From contig NZ_QLIQ01000024.1 of assembly GCF_003428165.1 (NCBI RefSeq), positions 1 through 45,564 on the forward strand: a DNA stretch of 45,564 nucleotides. The letters run 5' to 3'. Positions 30,274 through 39,941 of the stretch are shown one piece after another. The stretch comes from Cysteiniphilum litorale (GTDB taxonomy: Bacteria; Pseudomonadota; Gammaproteobacteria; Francisellales; Francisellaceae). Positions within the stretch are counted from its first letter, which is position 1; every line of letters begins with the position of its first letter. The notes under the pieces are model-generated. The model saw only the letters and a program-made list of their open reading frames with translations, searched no databases and had not been told where the DNA came from. The position numbers and the translations under genes are program-made.

Positions 30274-30602
30274 CTTCATGCACACGTTCAGGTTTGAAAG
30301 ACTGGTTTTTACAACGTGTTACCGCAATCATTATTATGTTGTATGCAATCTTTGTCGTGATTGTTGTCTTAACACTATCCGGTGATGGTTCATATCATAC
30401 ATGGCTTGCGATTTTCCAAAACACGTGGGTAAAAATATTTACGATTTTAGCGTTTTTGTCATTAATGGCGCATGCGTGGATTGGTATGTGGACGATTTTC
30501 ACTGATTATGTGACGTGCGCATGCATTCGTGGATTCTTGCAAGTAGCTGCAATTGTTGGTTATCTTGCGTGTTTTATTTGGCTTATTTGTATTTTATTTT
30601 AA
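30261..30602 (+). CDS. sdhD: Succinate dehydrogenase membrane anchor subunit
   Basis: Second membrane anchor of complex II, 113 residues (E. coli 115). The haem ligand H71 lies in MAHAWIGMW and the quinone-site D82/Y83 in FTDY, at the same numbers as in E. coli. Three membrane spans are visible. The frame is open upstream inside sdhC, but the ATG at 30261 is preceded 8 nt earlier by GGGGG and gives the normal length. It overlaps sdhC by 13 nt. Confidence 0.94.
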   Translation: MGNVTSCTRSGLKDWFLQRVTAIIIMLYAIFVVIVVLTLSGDGSYHTWLAIFQNTWVKIFTILAFLSLMAHAWIGMWTIFTDYVTCACIRGFLQVAAIVGYLACFIWLICILF

Positions 30603-30614
30603 GGGGTATTGATA

Positions 30615-32402
30615 ATGAAAATTGCAGTACAACAGTTTGATGCAATCGTTGTTGGTGCCGGTGGCGCTGGAATGCAGGCAGCATTTCAATTAGCTCAATC
30701 TGGGTTTAAAACCGCAGCGATTTCAAAAGTTTTTCCAACGCGCTCGCATACGGTGTCAGCACAAGGCGGAATTGCCGCGGCATTAGGTAATGTTGAATAT
30801 GATGATGGTCTCCCATCGGATGATTGGAAATGGCATACCTATGATACGGTTAAAGGTTCTGATTATATCGGTGATCAAGAAGCAATTGAGTTTATGTGTG
30901 AGAATGCACCACAAGCAATTATTGAGCTTGAGCATATGGGTATGCCGTTCTCACGTTTAGAAAACGGCAAAATTTACCAACGTGCTTTTGGTGGGATGTC
31001 ACGCAATTATGATGTGGGCAATATTGCCAAAAGAACATGTGCAGCCTCTGATAGAACAGGGCATGCGTTATTGCACACGCTTTATCAAGGTAATTTAAAG
31101 CATGAAACTAAATTTTTTAACGAGTGGTATGCGCTTGATTTAGTGAAGTCTTCAGAACACGCAATTGCTGGTGTGTTGGCGATGAATATGGAGACCGGTG
31201 AAATCGTGTTCTTCCAGTCAAAAGTAACGATCCTAGCCACAGGTGGCGCGGGACGTATTTACGAATCAAGCACTAATGCGCATATCAATACCGGTGATGG
31301 TGTCGGTATGGCGTTAAGAGCTGGCATTCCATTACAAGATATGGAGTTCTGGCAATTCCACCCAACAGGTATCGCAGGTGCCGGGGTGTTAGTAACCGAG
31401 GGTTGCCGTGGTGAAGGTGGAATTCTACGTAATAAAAATGGTGAGCGCTTTATGGAGCGTTATGCGCCAAATGCCAAAGATTTGGCATCGCGTGACGTAG
31501 TATCACGTGCATCACAACAAGAAATCAATGAAGGCAGAGGACTTAAGTTTGCTGGCGTTGACTGTGTTCACTTAGATTTAACGCATTTAGATGAAAGTGT
31601 GATTAAAGAGCGTCTGCCGGGTATCCGTGAATTGGCAATGACCTTTGCAGGTGTTGATCCATTAAAAGCGCCAATTCCTGTAGTGCCAACTTGTCATTAT
31701 ATGATGGGGGGCATTCCTACCAATAAACACGGTCAAGCATTAACACAAAATGCCAGTGGCGAAGATGTGATTATCGATGGCTTATATGCTGTTGGTGAGT
31801 GTGCTAGCGTTTCTGTGCATGGTGCGAATCGTTTAGGTTCTAACTCATTACTGGATTTGGTGGTATTTGGGCGTGCGGCAGGTATGCATGCTGAGGATGC
31901 ATTACGTGCTGGTATGCAACAACGTGATGTAACTGATGAAGCATTAGATCAAGCGATGGTGCGTTATAACCGTTGGGAAAATAACAAAGGCGGTGAAGGC
32001 GTTGCTGAACTGCGTGCTGAGCTGCAAAAAGCAATGCAGGTTGATTTCTCAGTATTTAGAACAGAACAACAAATGCAAGATGGTTTAGAGCGTTTGAAAT
32101 CATTGCGTGAGCGTGTGCAAAAAGCATCTCTTGCCGATCACTCACATGTATTTAATACCGCGAGAATCGAAGCGCTTGAGCTTGATAATCTGATGGAAAC
32201 GGCAATGGCAACGGCTGTTCTTGCATTGACACGTAAAGAGTCGCGTGGTGCGCATTCACGTGAAGATTATCCTGAGCGTGATGATGAGAATTGGTTGAAG
32301 CACACGCTTTATTTCCTAGAAGGAGATCGTCCATCAACGCGTGATGTGAATATGAAACCATTAAAATTAGAACCATTCCAACCAAAAGTAAGAAGCTACT
32401 AA
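30615..32402 (+). CDS. sdhA: Succinate dehydrogenase flavoprotein subunit
   Basis: Catalytic subunit of complex II, oxidising succinate to fumarate. It has 595 residues (E. coli 588). The FAD-binding [12 protein letters not shown] is followed by SHTVSAQGG with H45, the covalent FAD attachment histidine at the E. coli position. [10 protein letters not shown] and the [20 protein letters not shown] block near the C-terminal side are conserved. AAGGGG lies 8 nt before the ATG at 30615; a TTG two codons upstream is a poorer start. It follows sdhD by 12 nt. Confidence 0.97.
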   Translation: MKIAVQQFDAIVVGAGGAGMQAAFQLAQSGFKTAAISKVFPTRSHTVSAQGGIAAALGNVEYDDGLPSDDWKWHTYDTVKGSDYIGDQEAIEFMCENAPQAIIELEHMGMPFSRLENGKIYQRAFGGMSRNYDVGNIAKRTCAASDRTGHALLHTLYQGNLKHETKFFNEWYALDLVKSSEHAIAGVLAMNMETGEIVFFQSKVTILATGGAGRIYESSTNAHINTGDGVGMALRAGIPLQDMEFWQFHPTGIAGAGVLVTEGCRGEGGILRNKNGERFMERYAPNAKDLASRDVVSRASQQEINEGRGLKFAGVDCVHLDLTHLDESVIKERLPGIRELAMTFAGVDPLKAPIPVVPTCHYMMGGIPTNKHGQALTQNASGEDVIIDGLYAVGECASVSVHGANRLGSNSLLDLVVFGRAAGMHAEDALRAGMQQRDVTDEALDQAMVRYNRWENNKGGEGVAELRAELQKAMQVDFSVFRTEQQMQDGLERLKSLRERVQKASLADHSHVFNTARIEALELDNLMETAMATAVLALTRKESRGAHSREDYPERDDENWLKHTLYFLEGDRPSTRDVNMKPLKLEPFQPKVRSY

Positions 32403-32412
32403 GGAGATAACG

Positions 32413-33117
32413 GTGGAAGTTAAATTTAAAGTTTATCGCTATAATCCTGAAGTCGATAAAAAGCCTTACTACAAAGACTACACAGTGACGGTTGAAAATG
32501 AGGGCACAAAAGTGCTAACGGCGATTGAGCTCATTAAGCAACAAGATCCAACATTGGCTGTGCGTCGCTCATGTCGTGAGGGCGTTTGTGGTTCAGATGG
32601 TATGAATATCAATGGCAAAAACCGTTTAGCGTGTATTACCTCTATTGGTGAGGTATCACAACCGATTAAGCTGCAACCTTTACCAGGCTTGCCAGTGATT
32701 CGTGATCTGGTGGTTGATATGAACCAGTTTTACAAAAACTATGAGAAAGTTAAGCCGTATCTGATCCCTGCAGAGGGTGATATGCCAGTCAAAGAGCGTC
32801 TACAATCGCCAGAAGATCGTGCGAAGCTTGATGGTTTATACGAGTGCATCTTATGTGCATGTTGTACGACATCATGTCCATCATTTTGGTGGAATCCAGA
32901 TAAATTCATTGGACCATCAGGTTTACTACAAGCTTATCGTTTTGTGATTGATTCACGTGATGGTGCAACACAAGAGCGTTTGGATGCATTACAAGATCCG
33001 TTTAGCGTCTTTAGATGTCGCACAATTATGAATTGTGTGAGTGTTTGTCCAAAAGGGCTTAACCCAACCAAAGCGATCGGCAAACTCAGATCGATGATGT
33101 TAAAAAATAACGTGTAG
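32413..33117 (+). CDS. sdhB: Succinate dehydrogenase iron-sulfur subunit
   Basis: Passes electrons from SdhA to the membrane quinone through three Fe-S clusters. It has 234 residues (E. coli 238). The [2Fe-2S] cysteines lie in SCREGVCGSDGMNINGKN...C, the [4Fe-4S] set in CILCACCTTSCPSFWWN, and the [3Fe-4S] set in CRTIMNCVSVCPKGLNP. GTG start with AAGGAG 6 nt upstream, 10 nt after sdhA. An intrinsic terminator follows 11 nt later. Confidence 0.97.
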   Translation: MEVKFKVYRYNPEVDKKPYYKDYTVTVENEGTKVLTAIELIKQQDPTLAVRRSCREGVCGSDGMNINGKNRLACITSIGEVSQPIKLQPLPGLPVIRDLVVDMNQFYKNYEKVKPYLIPAEGDMPVKERLQSPEDRAKLDGLYECILCACCTTSCPSFWWNPDKFIGPSGLLQAYRFVIDSRDGATQERLDALQDPFSVFRCRTIMNCVSVCPKGLNPTKAIGKLRSMMLKNNV

Positions 33118-33128
33118 TTAAGAAAATC

Positions 33129-33154
33129 AAGCGCTGGAGATCCAGTGCTTTTTT
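33129..33154 (+). terminator. Intrinsic terminator after sdhB
   Basis: Stem AAGCGCTGG (33129-33137), loop AGAT, CCAGTGCTT (33142-33150), then continuing T residues to 33154. The stem has one G-U wobble. It ends the sdhCDAB transcript, so sucAB probably needs its own promoter. Confidence 0.85.
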
Positions 33155-33166
33155 GTTTGAACTGAA

Positions 33167-33332
33167 GTTACACACTTTAGAAAAACTATGACTTTATAAA
33201 CACCCCGTCAGCCTATGACTGCCACCCCTCTTGCAAAGAGGGGAATTAGGCAACAGTAATTTTATATTCCCCTCTTTGCAAGAGGGGTGCCGAGCTTGCG
33301 AGGCGGGGTGTTGATATAGAAAAAGTGCGTAA
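33167..33332. repeat. Nested palindromic element between sdhB and sucA (MITE-like)
   Basis: The ends are imperfect inverted repeats (GTTACACACTTTAGAAAAA at 33167-33185; TAGAAAAAGTGCGTAA at 33317-33332). Inside, AACACCCCGTC pairs with GGCGGGGTGTT. In the centre lies a perfect 24-bp inverted repeat, 33223-33246 and 33266-33289, each arm itself holding the palindrome CCCCTCTTGCAAAGAGGGG. No open reading frame is inside. The end sequences recur as a short hairpin at 4998-5025. It fits a non-autonomous mobile or extragenic palindromic element. Confidence 0.75.
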
Positions 33333-33390
33333 TTCCAATTTGAACTAGTGAAAAAGTAAAAAACTAAAAAAAAGTAAAAGAGTAGAAACT

Positions 33391-36243
33391 ATGAGTGAAA
33401 CCCAAGAATCAATGTCTTCATGGTGGCAGTCTTCGCAACTATCCGGTAGTAGTAGCGCATACTTGGATGCTATTTATGAGGATTATTTACAAGACCCTAA
33501 TTCGATAGATAGTAGTTGGCGCCAGTATTTTGACGCGATTCGTGACAATAAACATGAAGTCTCGCATGCGCAAGTTCGTGAAGACTTTGTTGCTTTAAGT
33601 AAAAATCCATTTCGCTTTGCGCTGACAACGCCACAAGGGGGGGTTGTTGATTCAGGGAATTATCCTGATGGTGGCGATAAGGTTTCAGCGGTGATGGATC
33701 TTGTTTATATGTATCGCAGCATTGGTCACAAGGTTTCGAATTTAGACCCACTGAAGCTCAAAAGGTCTGAAGAAACCCCTGAGCTTGAGCTTGATTTTCA
33801 TGGGCTTAATGACACCAACTTAAATGAAAAATTTAATGTTGGTGTATTTTCTGATTATCAAGCATTACCACTAAAAGAAATCATTGCTAAATTAGAGCAT
33901 GTTTATACTGGTAGTATCGGCTATGAGTTTATGCACTTAAATAACATGGCTGAGAAGCTATGGTTTAGGCAGCGTGTTGAAAAACAGATCCCTAATTTAT
34001 CTGCTGAGCGTAAGGTGTGGTTGTTAGAGCGTTTAACAGCTGCTGAAGGTTTAGAGAAATACCTTGGTATGAAATACGTCGGTCAAAAACGCTTCTCATT
34101 AGAAGGTGGCGAATCAATGATTCCGGCCCTTAATGAGATGATCAATAAAGCAGGAGAGATTGCTGTTGAAGAGATCGGTCTTGGTATGGCGCATCGCGGA
34201 CGTTTAAATGTGCTTGTCAATATCATGGGTAAATCACCTGAGAATTTATTTAAAGAATTTGAAGGCTCACAGGATAAGAAGTTCTTATCAGGAGACGTTA
34301 AATATCATATGGGCTTTGCGTCTTGGCATAAAACATCAAAAGATGAAGTGCGTTTAGCACTGGCATTTAACCCATCACATTTAGAGACTGTTGATCCAGT
34401 TGTTGAGGGTGCAGTTAGAGCCAAACAGGAATGTTTTGGGGATGATAATCCACATGGTAAGGTGGTGCCGATTTTAATTCATGGTGATTCTGCATTTTGC
34501 GGTCAAGGTGTGGTGATGGAAACCTTTGCCTTATCACAAACCAGATACTATGGTACAGGTGGTACGATTCATATCGTAATCAATAACCAGGTGGGTTTTA
34601 CAACAGATAAGATACAAGATAATAGAAGTAGCCTGTATTGCACTGATATTGCCAAAGTGGTTGAAGCACCTATATTACATGTTAATGGTGATGACCCAGA
34701 GGCAGTACTGCGTGTTGCGGGTCTTGCAATGGATTATCGCATGATGTTTGGCAAGGATATTGTTATTGATTTGGTGTGTTATCGTCGTCATGGACATAAT
34801 GAAGCGGATGAGCCTTCAGGCACACAGCCATTGATGTATAGCATTATCAAAAAATTACCAACAACGCGCTCCATTTATGCTGATAAACTTGAAAGTGAAG
34901 GTGTTGTGTCAAAAGCACAAGCTGATCAAATGGCAAAGGCATATCGTGATCGTTTACAAAAAGGTGAAGTAGTTGCCGATATTATTACTGGTAAGCATGA
35001 TCGTCATAGTAAGTGTGTTGCTGATTGGCGCCCGTATGTCAATCAAAAGTGGGATCAAGTCGTTGATACGCGCATCGATAAAGCGCAATTGCTGAAATTG
35101 GCTCAAAGCTTAAATGATTTACCGGCTGATTTGACGTTGCAACCCCAAGTTAAAAAGGCGATTGATGATCGCATTAAAATGGCAGCAGGTGAAATCCCTG
35201 GAAACTGGGGATTTGCTGAGAATTTAGCCTATGCTACGTTATTAGCAGAGGGATATAACATTCGTTTATCAGGTGAAGATTCAGGACGAGGCACATTCTC
35301 ACATCGCCATGCTGTGTTACATAACTATGATTACAGCAAAACAGAATTGCCAGATTATACGCCATTACAGCATATTAATGACAAGGCACAATGTCATATC
35401 ATTGATTCGGTACTATCAGAGTATGCCGTACTTGGTTTTGATTATGGTTATAGCTGCTCAGCTCCTAAAACATTGACCTTATGGGAAGCGCAGTTTGGTG
35501 ATTTTGCCAATACCGCTCAAGTCGTTATTGATCAGTTTATTGCAGCTGCAGAAGAAAAATGGGGCATTTTATCAGGTTTGGTGATGCTTTTACCGCATGG
35601 TCAAGAAGGGCAAGGAGCTGAGCATTCATCAGCAAGATTAGAGCGTTTCTTACAACTATGCGCGCATGATAATATGCAAGTATGTGTGCCAACGACACCT
35701 GCGCAAATGTTCCATATGTTGCGTCGTCAGATGTTGCGTCCTTATCGTAAGCCATTGATTGTGATGTCGCCTAAGAGTTTATTGCGTCACCCAATGGTGC
35801 ATTCAACACTCGATGAATTAGCCGATGGTCAATTCTATAACGTTATTGCTGAAGTTGAAGATATCAAACCACAATCGGTATCACGCGTGATTCTCTGCTC
35901 AGGTAAGGTCTATTATGATTTGCTTGCCGAGCGTAGTGAGAAAGAAGCCAAAGATATTGCGATTGTGCGTGTTGAGCAGCTTTATCCATTCCCGCAAGCG
36001 GATCTTGATAAAGTGTTAGCACCTTATGAAGCGGTTAATGATATCGTATGGGTACAAGAAGAGCCTGAAAACCAAGGGGCTTGGTGGATGATTCAGCACG
36101 AATTGCGTAAAGTATTGCGTAAAGACCAGAATTTATCTTATGTTGGCAGAAAAGCAGCGGCGGCACCTGCGGTAGGCTATCCGTCATTATTTCATGCACA
36201 ACAGAGTGAGTTAGTTGCTAAAGCATTGAAGTTAGATAAATAA
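33391..36243 (+). CDS. sucA: 2-oxoglutarate dehydrogenase E1 component
   Basis: Thiamine-diphosphate-dependent E1 of the 2-oxoglutarate dehydrogenase complex (2-oxoglutarate to succinyl-CoA). It has 950 residues (E. coli 933). The N-terminal YLDAIYEDYLQDPNSID helix for E2 binding is present. The active-site GLGMAHRGRLNVLVN and the ThDP/Mg segment VNGDDPEAVLRV...CYRRHGHNEADEPS are intact, as is LLPHGQEGQGAEHSSARLERFL. The ribosome-binding site is weak. Upstream is the palindromic element, with only poor promoter candidates (for example TTGAAC at 33340). sucB follows 72 nt later. Confidence 0.97.
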   Translation: MSETQESMSSWWQSSQLSGSSSAYLDAIYEDYLQDPNSIDSSWRQYFDAIRDNKHEVSHAQVREDFVALSKNPFRFALTTPQGGVVDSGNYPDGGDKVSAVMDLVYMYRSIGHKVSNLDPLKLKRSEETPELELDFHGLNDTNLNEKFNVGVFSDYQALPLKEIIAKLEHVYTGSIGYEFMHLNNMAEKLWFRQRVEKQIPNLSAERKVWLLERLTAAEGLEKYLGMKYVGQKRFSLEGGESMIPALNEMINKAGEIAVEEIGLGMAHRGRLNVLVNIMGKSPENLFKEFEGSQDKKFLSGDVKYHMGFASWHKTSKDEVRLALAFNPSHLETVDPVVEGAVRAKQECFGDDNPHGKVVPILIHGDSAFCGQGVVMETFALSQTRYYGTGGTIHIVINNQVGFTTDKIQDNRSSLYCTDIAKVVEAPILHVNGDDPEAVLRVAGLAMDYRMMFGKDIVIDLVCYRRHGHNEADEPSGTQPLMYSIIKKLPTTRSIYADKLESEGVVSKAQADQMAKAYRDRLQKGEVVADIITGKHDRHSKCVADWRPYVNQKWDQVVDTRIDKAQLLKLAQSLNDLPADLTLQPQVKKAIDDRIKMAAGEIPGNWGFAENLAYATLLAEGYNIRLSGEDSGRGTFSHRHAVLHNYDYSKTELPDYTPLQHINDKAQCHIIDSVLSEYAVLGFDYGYSCSAPKTLTLWEAQFGDFANTAQVVIDQFIAAAEEKWGILSGLVMLLPHGQEGQGAEHSSARLERFLQLCAHDNMQVCVPTTPAQMFHMLRRQMLRPYRKPLIVMSPKSLLRHPMVHSTLDELADGQFYNVIAEVEDIKPQSVSRVILCSGKVYYDLLAERSEKEAKDIAIVRVEQLYPFPQADLDKVLAPYEAVNDIVWVQEEPENQGAWWMIQHELRKVLRKDQNLSYVGRKAAAAPAVGYPSLFHAQQSELVAKALKLDK

Positions 36244-36315
36244 ATCCGCTTTTGAAGTTAGTAAATTAAATAATGTTGATAAAAATAAGTAAAATAAAAA
36301 AGTTAAGGGTGAACC

Positions 36316-37812
36316 ATGACAGAGGTAAAAGTTCCTGTTTTTCCGGAATCAATCGCAGAAGGTACAATCGCAACATGGCATAAAAAACCAGGTGATCGTG
36401 TTGAAGAAGGCGATGTATTGGCAGAGATTGAAACAGATAAAGTGGTAATGGAGGTCCCAGCAATGACGGCTGGTACAATGGGTGAGATTACTAAGCACGA
36501 AGGTGATACGGTTCTTTCTCAAGAAACGATTGGCTCAATTACGGCTGGTGTGGCAAGTGATGCCCCAGCTGCTGATCAGTCTGCTGAAGCAGTGCCAACG
36601 GCAACTTTTGCGGCTTCATCAATTGGCGAAGTTGTTATTGTTAATGCGCCAACTTTCCCTGAATCAATTGCTGAAGGTACGGTAGCAACATGGCATAAAA
36701 ATGTTGGTGACCAGGTTGAAGAAGGTGAAACTTTAGTTGAGATTGAAACTGATAAAGTGATGATGGAAGTGCCCGCAGCACAAAGTGGTGTATTGACTGA
36801 GAAACTTAAAAATGAAGGTGACACGGTGCTAAGCGCTGAAGCAGTTGCTAAGATTGGCGCGGGTAGCATGAGTGCTACAGCAACAGTTGCGCCAGTGGCA
36901 GCAGATGTAAAAGAAGCTCAATCGCAAGATCATTTATCGCCTGCGGTGCGTCGCGCGGTTAAGGCTAATGACGTTGATGTGAATAACGTACAAGGTACAG
37001 GTAAAAATGGGCGCATTACCAAGCAAGATGTGGTCAGTGCGCCTGTATCTACACAAGCAGCAAAACAAGCACCAGCAAGTCAAGCCGTTGACGTAATGAG
37101 CTTTGAAGGGGATCGACCTGAGAAGCGTGTGCGCATGACACGTCTGCGTCAAACAATTGCAAAACGTTTGGTTGAAGTACAGCATACCAACGCGATTTTA
37201 ACGACGTTTAACGAAGTTGATATGAAGCCTGTGATGGATCTAAGAAAGCAATATAAAGATCTTTTCCAAAAGACACATGATGCGAAGCTTGGCTTTATGT
37301 CATTTTTCTTAAAAGCAGCTACAGAGGCGCTAAAGCGTTTCCCTGAAGTTAATGCATCAATTGATGGCACAGATGTTGTCTATCACGGGTTCTTTGATAT
37401 TGGTGTAGCAGTTGGCTCAGATCGCGGTTTAGTCGTTCCTGTTATTCGCAATGCAGATCAAAAATCATTTGCTAAGATCGAGAATGAAATCATCGAGAAG
37501 GCCATTAAAGCACGCGATGGCAAATTGTCATTAGAAGAGATGCAAGGTGGTACATTCACAATCACCAATGGTGGTACCTATGGCTCAATGCTATCAACGC
37601 CAATTATTAATGCACCACAAAGCGCGATCTTAGGTATGCACAATATCGTTGAGCGTCCAGTAGTTATAAATGGTGAAATCGTGATTCGTCCGATTATGTA
37701 TTTGGCATTGTCGTATGATCACAGAATCATCGATGGTAGTGTTTCAGTTAAATTCTTAAAGACGATTAAAGAATTGATTGAAGATCCAGCTAGAATGTTG
37801 TTGGAAATCTAA
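36316..37812 (+). CDS. sucB: 2-oxoglutarate dehydrogenase E2 with two lipoyl domains
   Basis: Dihydrolipoyl succinyltransferase core of the complex. It has 498 residues, longer than E. coli SucB (405) because it has two lipoyl domains. The lipoylated lysines are K42 and K147, both in an ETDKV motif, joined by an Ala-rich linker. A peripheral-subunit-binding domain follows at about 206-240 ([20 protein letters not shown]), then the catalytic domain with H469 and D473 in [10 protein letters not shown]. The two lipoyl domains read alike, so one probably arose by duplication. No sucCD follows. The stop overlaps the end of rsgA on the opposite strand by 3 nt. Confidence 0.96.
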   Translation: MTEVKVPVFPESIAEGTIATWHKKPGDRVEEGDVLAEIETDKVVMEVPAMTAGTMGEITKHEGDTVLSQETIGSITAGVASDAPAADQSAEAVPTATFAASSIGEVVIVNAPTFPESIAEGTVATWHKNVGDQVEEGETLVEIETDKVMMEVPAAQSGVLTEKLKNEGDTVLSAEAVAKIGAGSMSATATVAPVAADVKEAQSQDHLSPAVRRAVKANDVDVNNVQGTGKNGRITKQDVVSAPVSTQAAKQAPASQAVDVMSFEGDRPEKRVRMTRLRQTIAKRLVEVQHTNAILTTFNEVDMKPVMDLRKQYKDLFQKTHDAKLGFMSFFLKAATEALKRFPEVNASIDGTDVVYHGFFDIGVAVGSDRGLVVPVIRNADQKSFAKIENEIIEKAIKARDGKLSLEEMQGGTFTITNGGTYGSMLSTPIINAPQSAILGMHNIVERPVVINGEIVIRPIMYLALSYDHRIIDGSVSVKFLKTIKELIEDPARMLLEI

Positions 37813-38789
37813 TTTTTATAATCTAAATATTCGTGAATTAATCGATGATAATTGATAAAGCGTTGCTTGCTGATTCTATCAGCGGCAACAGCTTCATTAA
37901 TCGCGCAACCTTTTGTATTTTCAATATGTTCACAGTTTCTAAATTTGCACTCATTTTCTAATTGAGTGAACTCTTTAAATCCTGCAAAAATATCTGCTTT
38001 ATCCAAATGCCAAATACCAAATTCACGAATGCCTGGTGAGTCAATGATATTGGTATCTTGATCTAGATGAAATAATCGCGCGCTGGTTGTAGTATGTTTG
38101 CCGCGACTGTTTTGCTCGGAAATTTCACCTGTAAGCGTTATATTCGTGCCAAATAATGCATTAAGCATCTCAGATTTGCCAACACCTGATTGACCAACAA
38201 TAATCGATGTTTTGTGCTGTAAAAGCGTTTTAAGGGCTTGAAGATTTTTATGACATAAAGCAGAACAAGTAATTAGTTCATAATCTAATCCGCGATAAAG
38301 ATGAATAATTGCCTCTAGCTGTACCTTATTGTCAGCATCATCAAATAAATCCATTTTGTTGAGCACAATAATCGGTTTGACATTCATATGATGTGCAGCG
38401 ACGAGATAACGATCGATATAATGCTCAATTGGCGGCGGGTTAACGGCAAGCATAATAATCAGCTGATCAATATTTGCTGCCATCGTTTTGTGGTTGTGTG
38501 CGAGTTTACTGGGACGAATGAGCACATTACTTCGAGGTAAGATTTGGCAGATAACACCATACTCACTATTGTCTTGCAGCAGATAAAGCACGTTGTCCCC
38601 TGCAACAATAGCGCCTAGGTTTTGACGGTATTGGCAAAAAATAATCTCACCTGTTTGGCTTTCAAGCTCAATGAGTTTGCCGCGATGTGATATCACAAGC
38701 GCTGACAAAGCATGTGATAAATCATCATAAGACGCTTTATGTTCTTTGATATTGCGCAGCTGTTGTTTAGTTAAATTACGTTTTGCCAA
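37809..38789 (-). CDS. rsgA: Ribosome small-subunit GTPase RsgA
   Basis: Circularly permuted GTPase acting in late 30S maturation. It has 326 residues (E. coli 350). After an OB-fold (about 25-95), the permuted G motifs come in the order NKMD (144-147), GQSGVGKS (199-206), KHTTT (231-235) and DSPG (250-253). The C-terminal zinc domain has C281, C286, H288 and C295. A TATAAT on the minus strand at 38829-38824 implies a short leader. It converges on sucB with a 3-nt overlap. Confidence 0.95.
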   Translation of the reverse strand: MAKRNLTKQQLRNIKEHKASYDDLSHALSALVISHRGKLIELESQTGEIIFCQYRQNLGAIVAGDNVLYLLQDNSEYGVICQILPRSNVLIRPSKLAHNHKTMAANIDQLIIMLAVNPPPIEHYIDRYLVAAHHMNVKPIIVLNKMDLFDDADNKVQLEAIIHLYRGLDYELITCSALCHKNLQALKTLLQHKTSIIVGQSGVGKSEMLNALFGTNITLTGEISEQNSRGKHTTTSARLFHLDQDTNIIDSPGIREFGIWHLDKADIFAGFKEFTQLENECKFRNCEHIENTKGCAINEAVAADRISKQRFINYHRLIHEYLDYKN

Positions 38790-38823
38790 TGGTATTCTTA
38801 ATCTTCAAAGAGTGTTGCAATGG

Positions 38824-38829
38824 ATTATA
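38824..38829 (-). promoter_or_regulatory. -10 box of the rsgA promoter
   Basis: A perfect TATAAT on the minus strand lies 35-40 nt before the rsgA start codon. The -35 region is poor. The same spacer also carries a plus-strand TTGACA (38834-38839) that could serve the small gene at 38963, with only a weak TAGATT -10 at 15-nt spacing. Confidence 0.45.
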
Positions 38830-38962
38830 GCCATTGACATAAAATAATACAGCGTAGATTGTTGATTAATGTCTATTAATTTGCTGGTAAATCTTGAAAT
38901 TGTTTAATCTTCAAGCCATTATTTAAGCGGATATGAACTTAAGGATCAAGTAAGGAGTTCGC

Positions 38963-39232
38963 ATGTTAAAAGGAAAATTTTTACTCACCTTTGATTGGGT
39001 TGTAAATTATTTTAAATCATTTAACCAAGCTGCCAGTAAAGATAAGAAGACACTTGAGCGTTTGCGCTATATTATGAAATTAGCCGCAGCACGAGGGTGC
39101 AAATCAAGTGCCATGTTCTTAGATCGACTATGTCATATGGTATTGCCAGTGACTGAGATTCGTAAAAGAACCAAGCGTCTAGCGGGGTTTGTATCCCCTG
39201 AGGAGATGAAACTGTTATTAAGCAGTGTGTAA
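38963..39232 (+). CDS. Small basic protein, not recognised
   Basis: An 89-residue protein I do not recognise. AAGGAG (38952-38957) lies 5 nt before the ATG, so translation is likely. The sequence is basic, with a possible amphipathic N-terminus (MLKGKFLLTFDWVVNYF), a Lys/Arg-rich middle (KDKKTLERLRYIMKLAAARG) and predicted helical character. There are two cysteines and no signal peptide or membrane span. It lies between rsgA and rsfS, both ribosome-linked and both on the opposite strand; its stop is 15 nt from the end of rsfS. Confidence 0.7.
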   Translation: MLKGKFLLTFDWVVNYFKSFNQAASKDKKTLERLRYIMKLAAARGCKSSAMFLDRLCHMVLPVTEIRKRTKRLAGFVSPEEMKLLLSSV

Positions 39233-39247
39233 CCTTAACAATAGACC

Positions 39248-39592
39248 TTAAACTGCTTTAGGTGAGTTTGGTTTGATATCCCATAACTTTTCTAATTGAT
39301 AAAATTCTCTGGTTTCTTCTTTCATAATATGGACAACAATATCCGCAAGATCAACAAGCACCCAGTCGCTCTTAGCTTCACCTTCGATACCCAAAATAGT
39401 GACATTATTCTTCTTGGCAGTCATCTCAAGATTATTGGCTAACGCTTTGGCGTGAGTGCCAGAGTTTGCAGTACAAACCACAACATAGCTCATCAATTCA
39501 GTTAAATGCTCCACATTCATTACAGTGATGTTTTCAGCTTTGACATCTTCTAAGGCACTGACGGCGAGATCTAGAATTTCTTTTGTTTCCAT
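39248..39592 (-). CDS. rsfS: Ribosomal silencing factor RsfS
   Basis: Binds L14 and keeps the 50S subunit from joining 30S in starvation. It has 114 residues (E. coli 105). The domain reads DVKAENITVMNVEHLTELMSYVVVCT, then ILGIEGEAKSDWVLVDLADI and VHIMKEETREFYQLEKLW, all standard for the family. No clear ribosome-binding site is seen before the ATG at 39592. The usual neighbours nadD and rlmH are absent. Confidence 0.95.
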   Translation of the reverse strand: METKEILDLAVSALEDVKAENITVMNVEHLTELMSYVVVCTANSGTHAKALANNLEMTAKKNNVTILGIEGEAKSDWVLVDLADIVVHIMKEETREFYQLEKLWDIKPNSPKAV

Positions 39593-39902
39593 AGTTATAG
39601 TAGGATTTTTTGTCTATTTTCAAAGCATAGCAGTTTAGTCGAAGTTGGGAAGACAAGCAAGGAGTATATTTTGTGGTACGAATCACCGAATTGAATCAAA
39701 TCTAAGTTATCAAAATAAAAATTTAGCTGTACAGAATGGTTTATAACGGGTGTAGAGATTGAATGGCAAAAAGCTCACAGACAAAATGGGCAAGGACGTA
39801 CAGCCTGTTTTGCATATCACGTAAGCAGAAATAGCCTTTGTCTATAATTGTTTTTATGATGAGCATCTACACTTATTGGTATCGAAGTTTTGTATATATT
39901 TT

Positions 39903-39918
39903 GCCTAAGCTTTTAGGC
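39903..39918 (+). promoter_or_regulatory. Hairpin just before the giant-protein ribosome-binding site
   Basis: GCCTAA, loop GCTT, TTAGGC form a perfect 6-bp stem ending 9 nt before AGAGG (39928-39932). A TATAAT at 39843-39848 without a matching -35 may be the promoter. The rest of the 349-nt rsfS-giant gene spacer has no start-coded gene; a 41-codon open stretch without a start codon ends at 39847. Confidence 0.35.
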
Positions 39919-39941
39919 ATGCAAAAAAGAGGTACCCCGCC

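Noticed and set aside
33223-33289. Rho-independent terminator formed by the 24-bp inverted repeat
   Set aside because: No T tract follows, and a proper terminator for sdhB already lies at 33129-33154.
39734-39847. Open frame resembling coding sequence before the giant gene
   Set aside because: No start codon or ribosome-binding site in frame and too short to recognise; mentioned only as part of the leader region.
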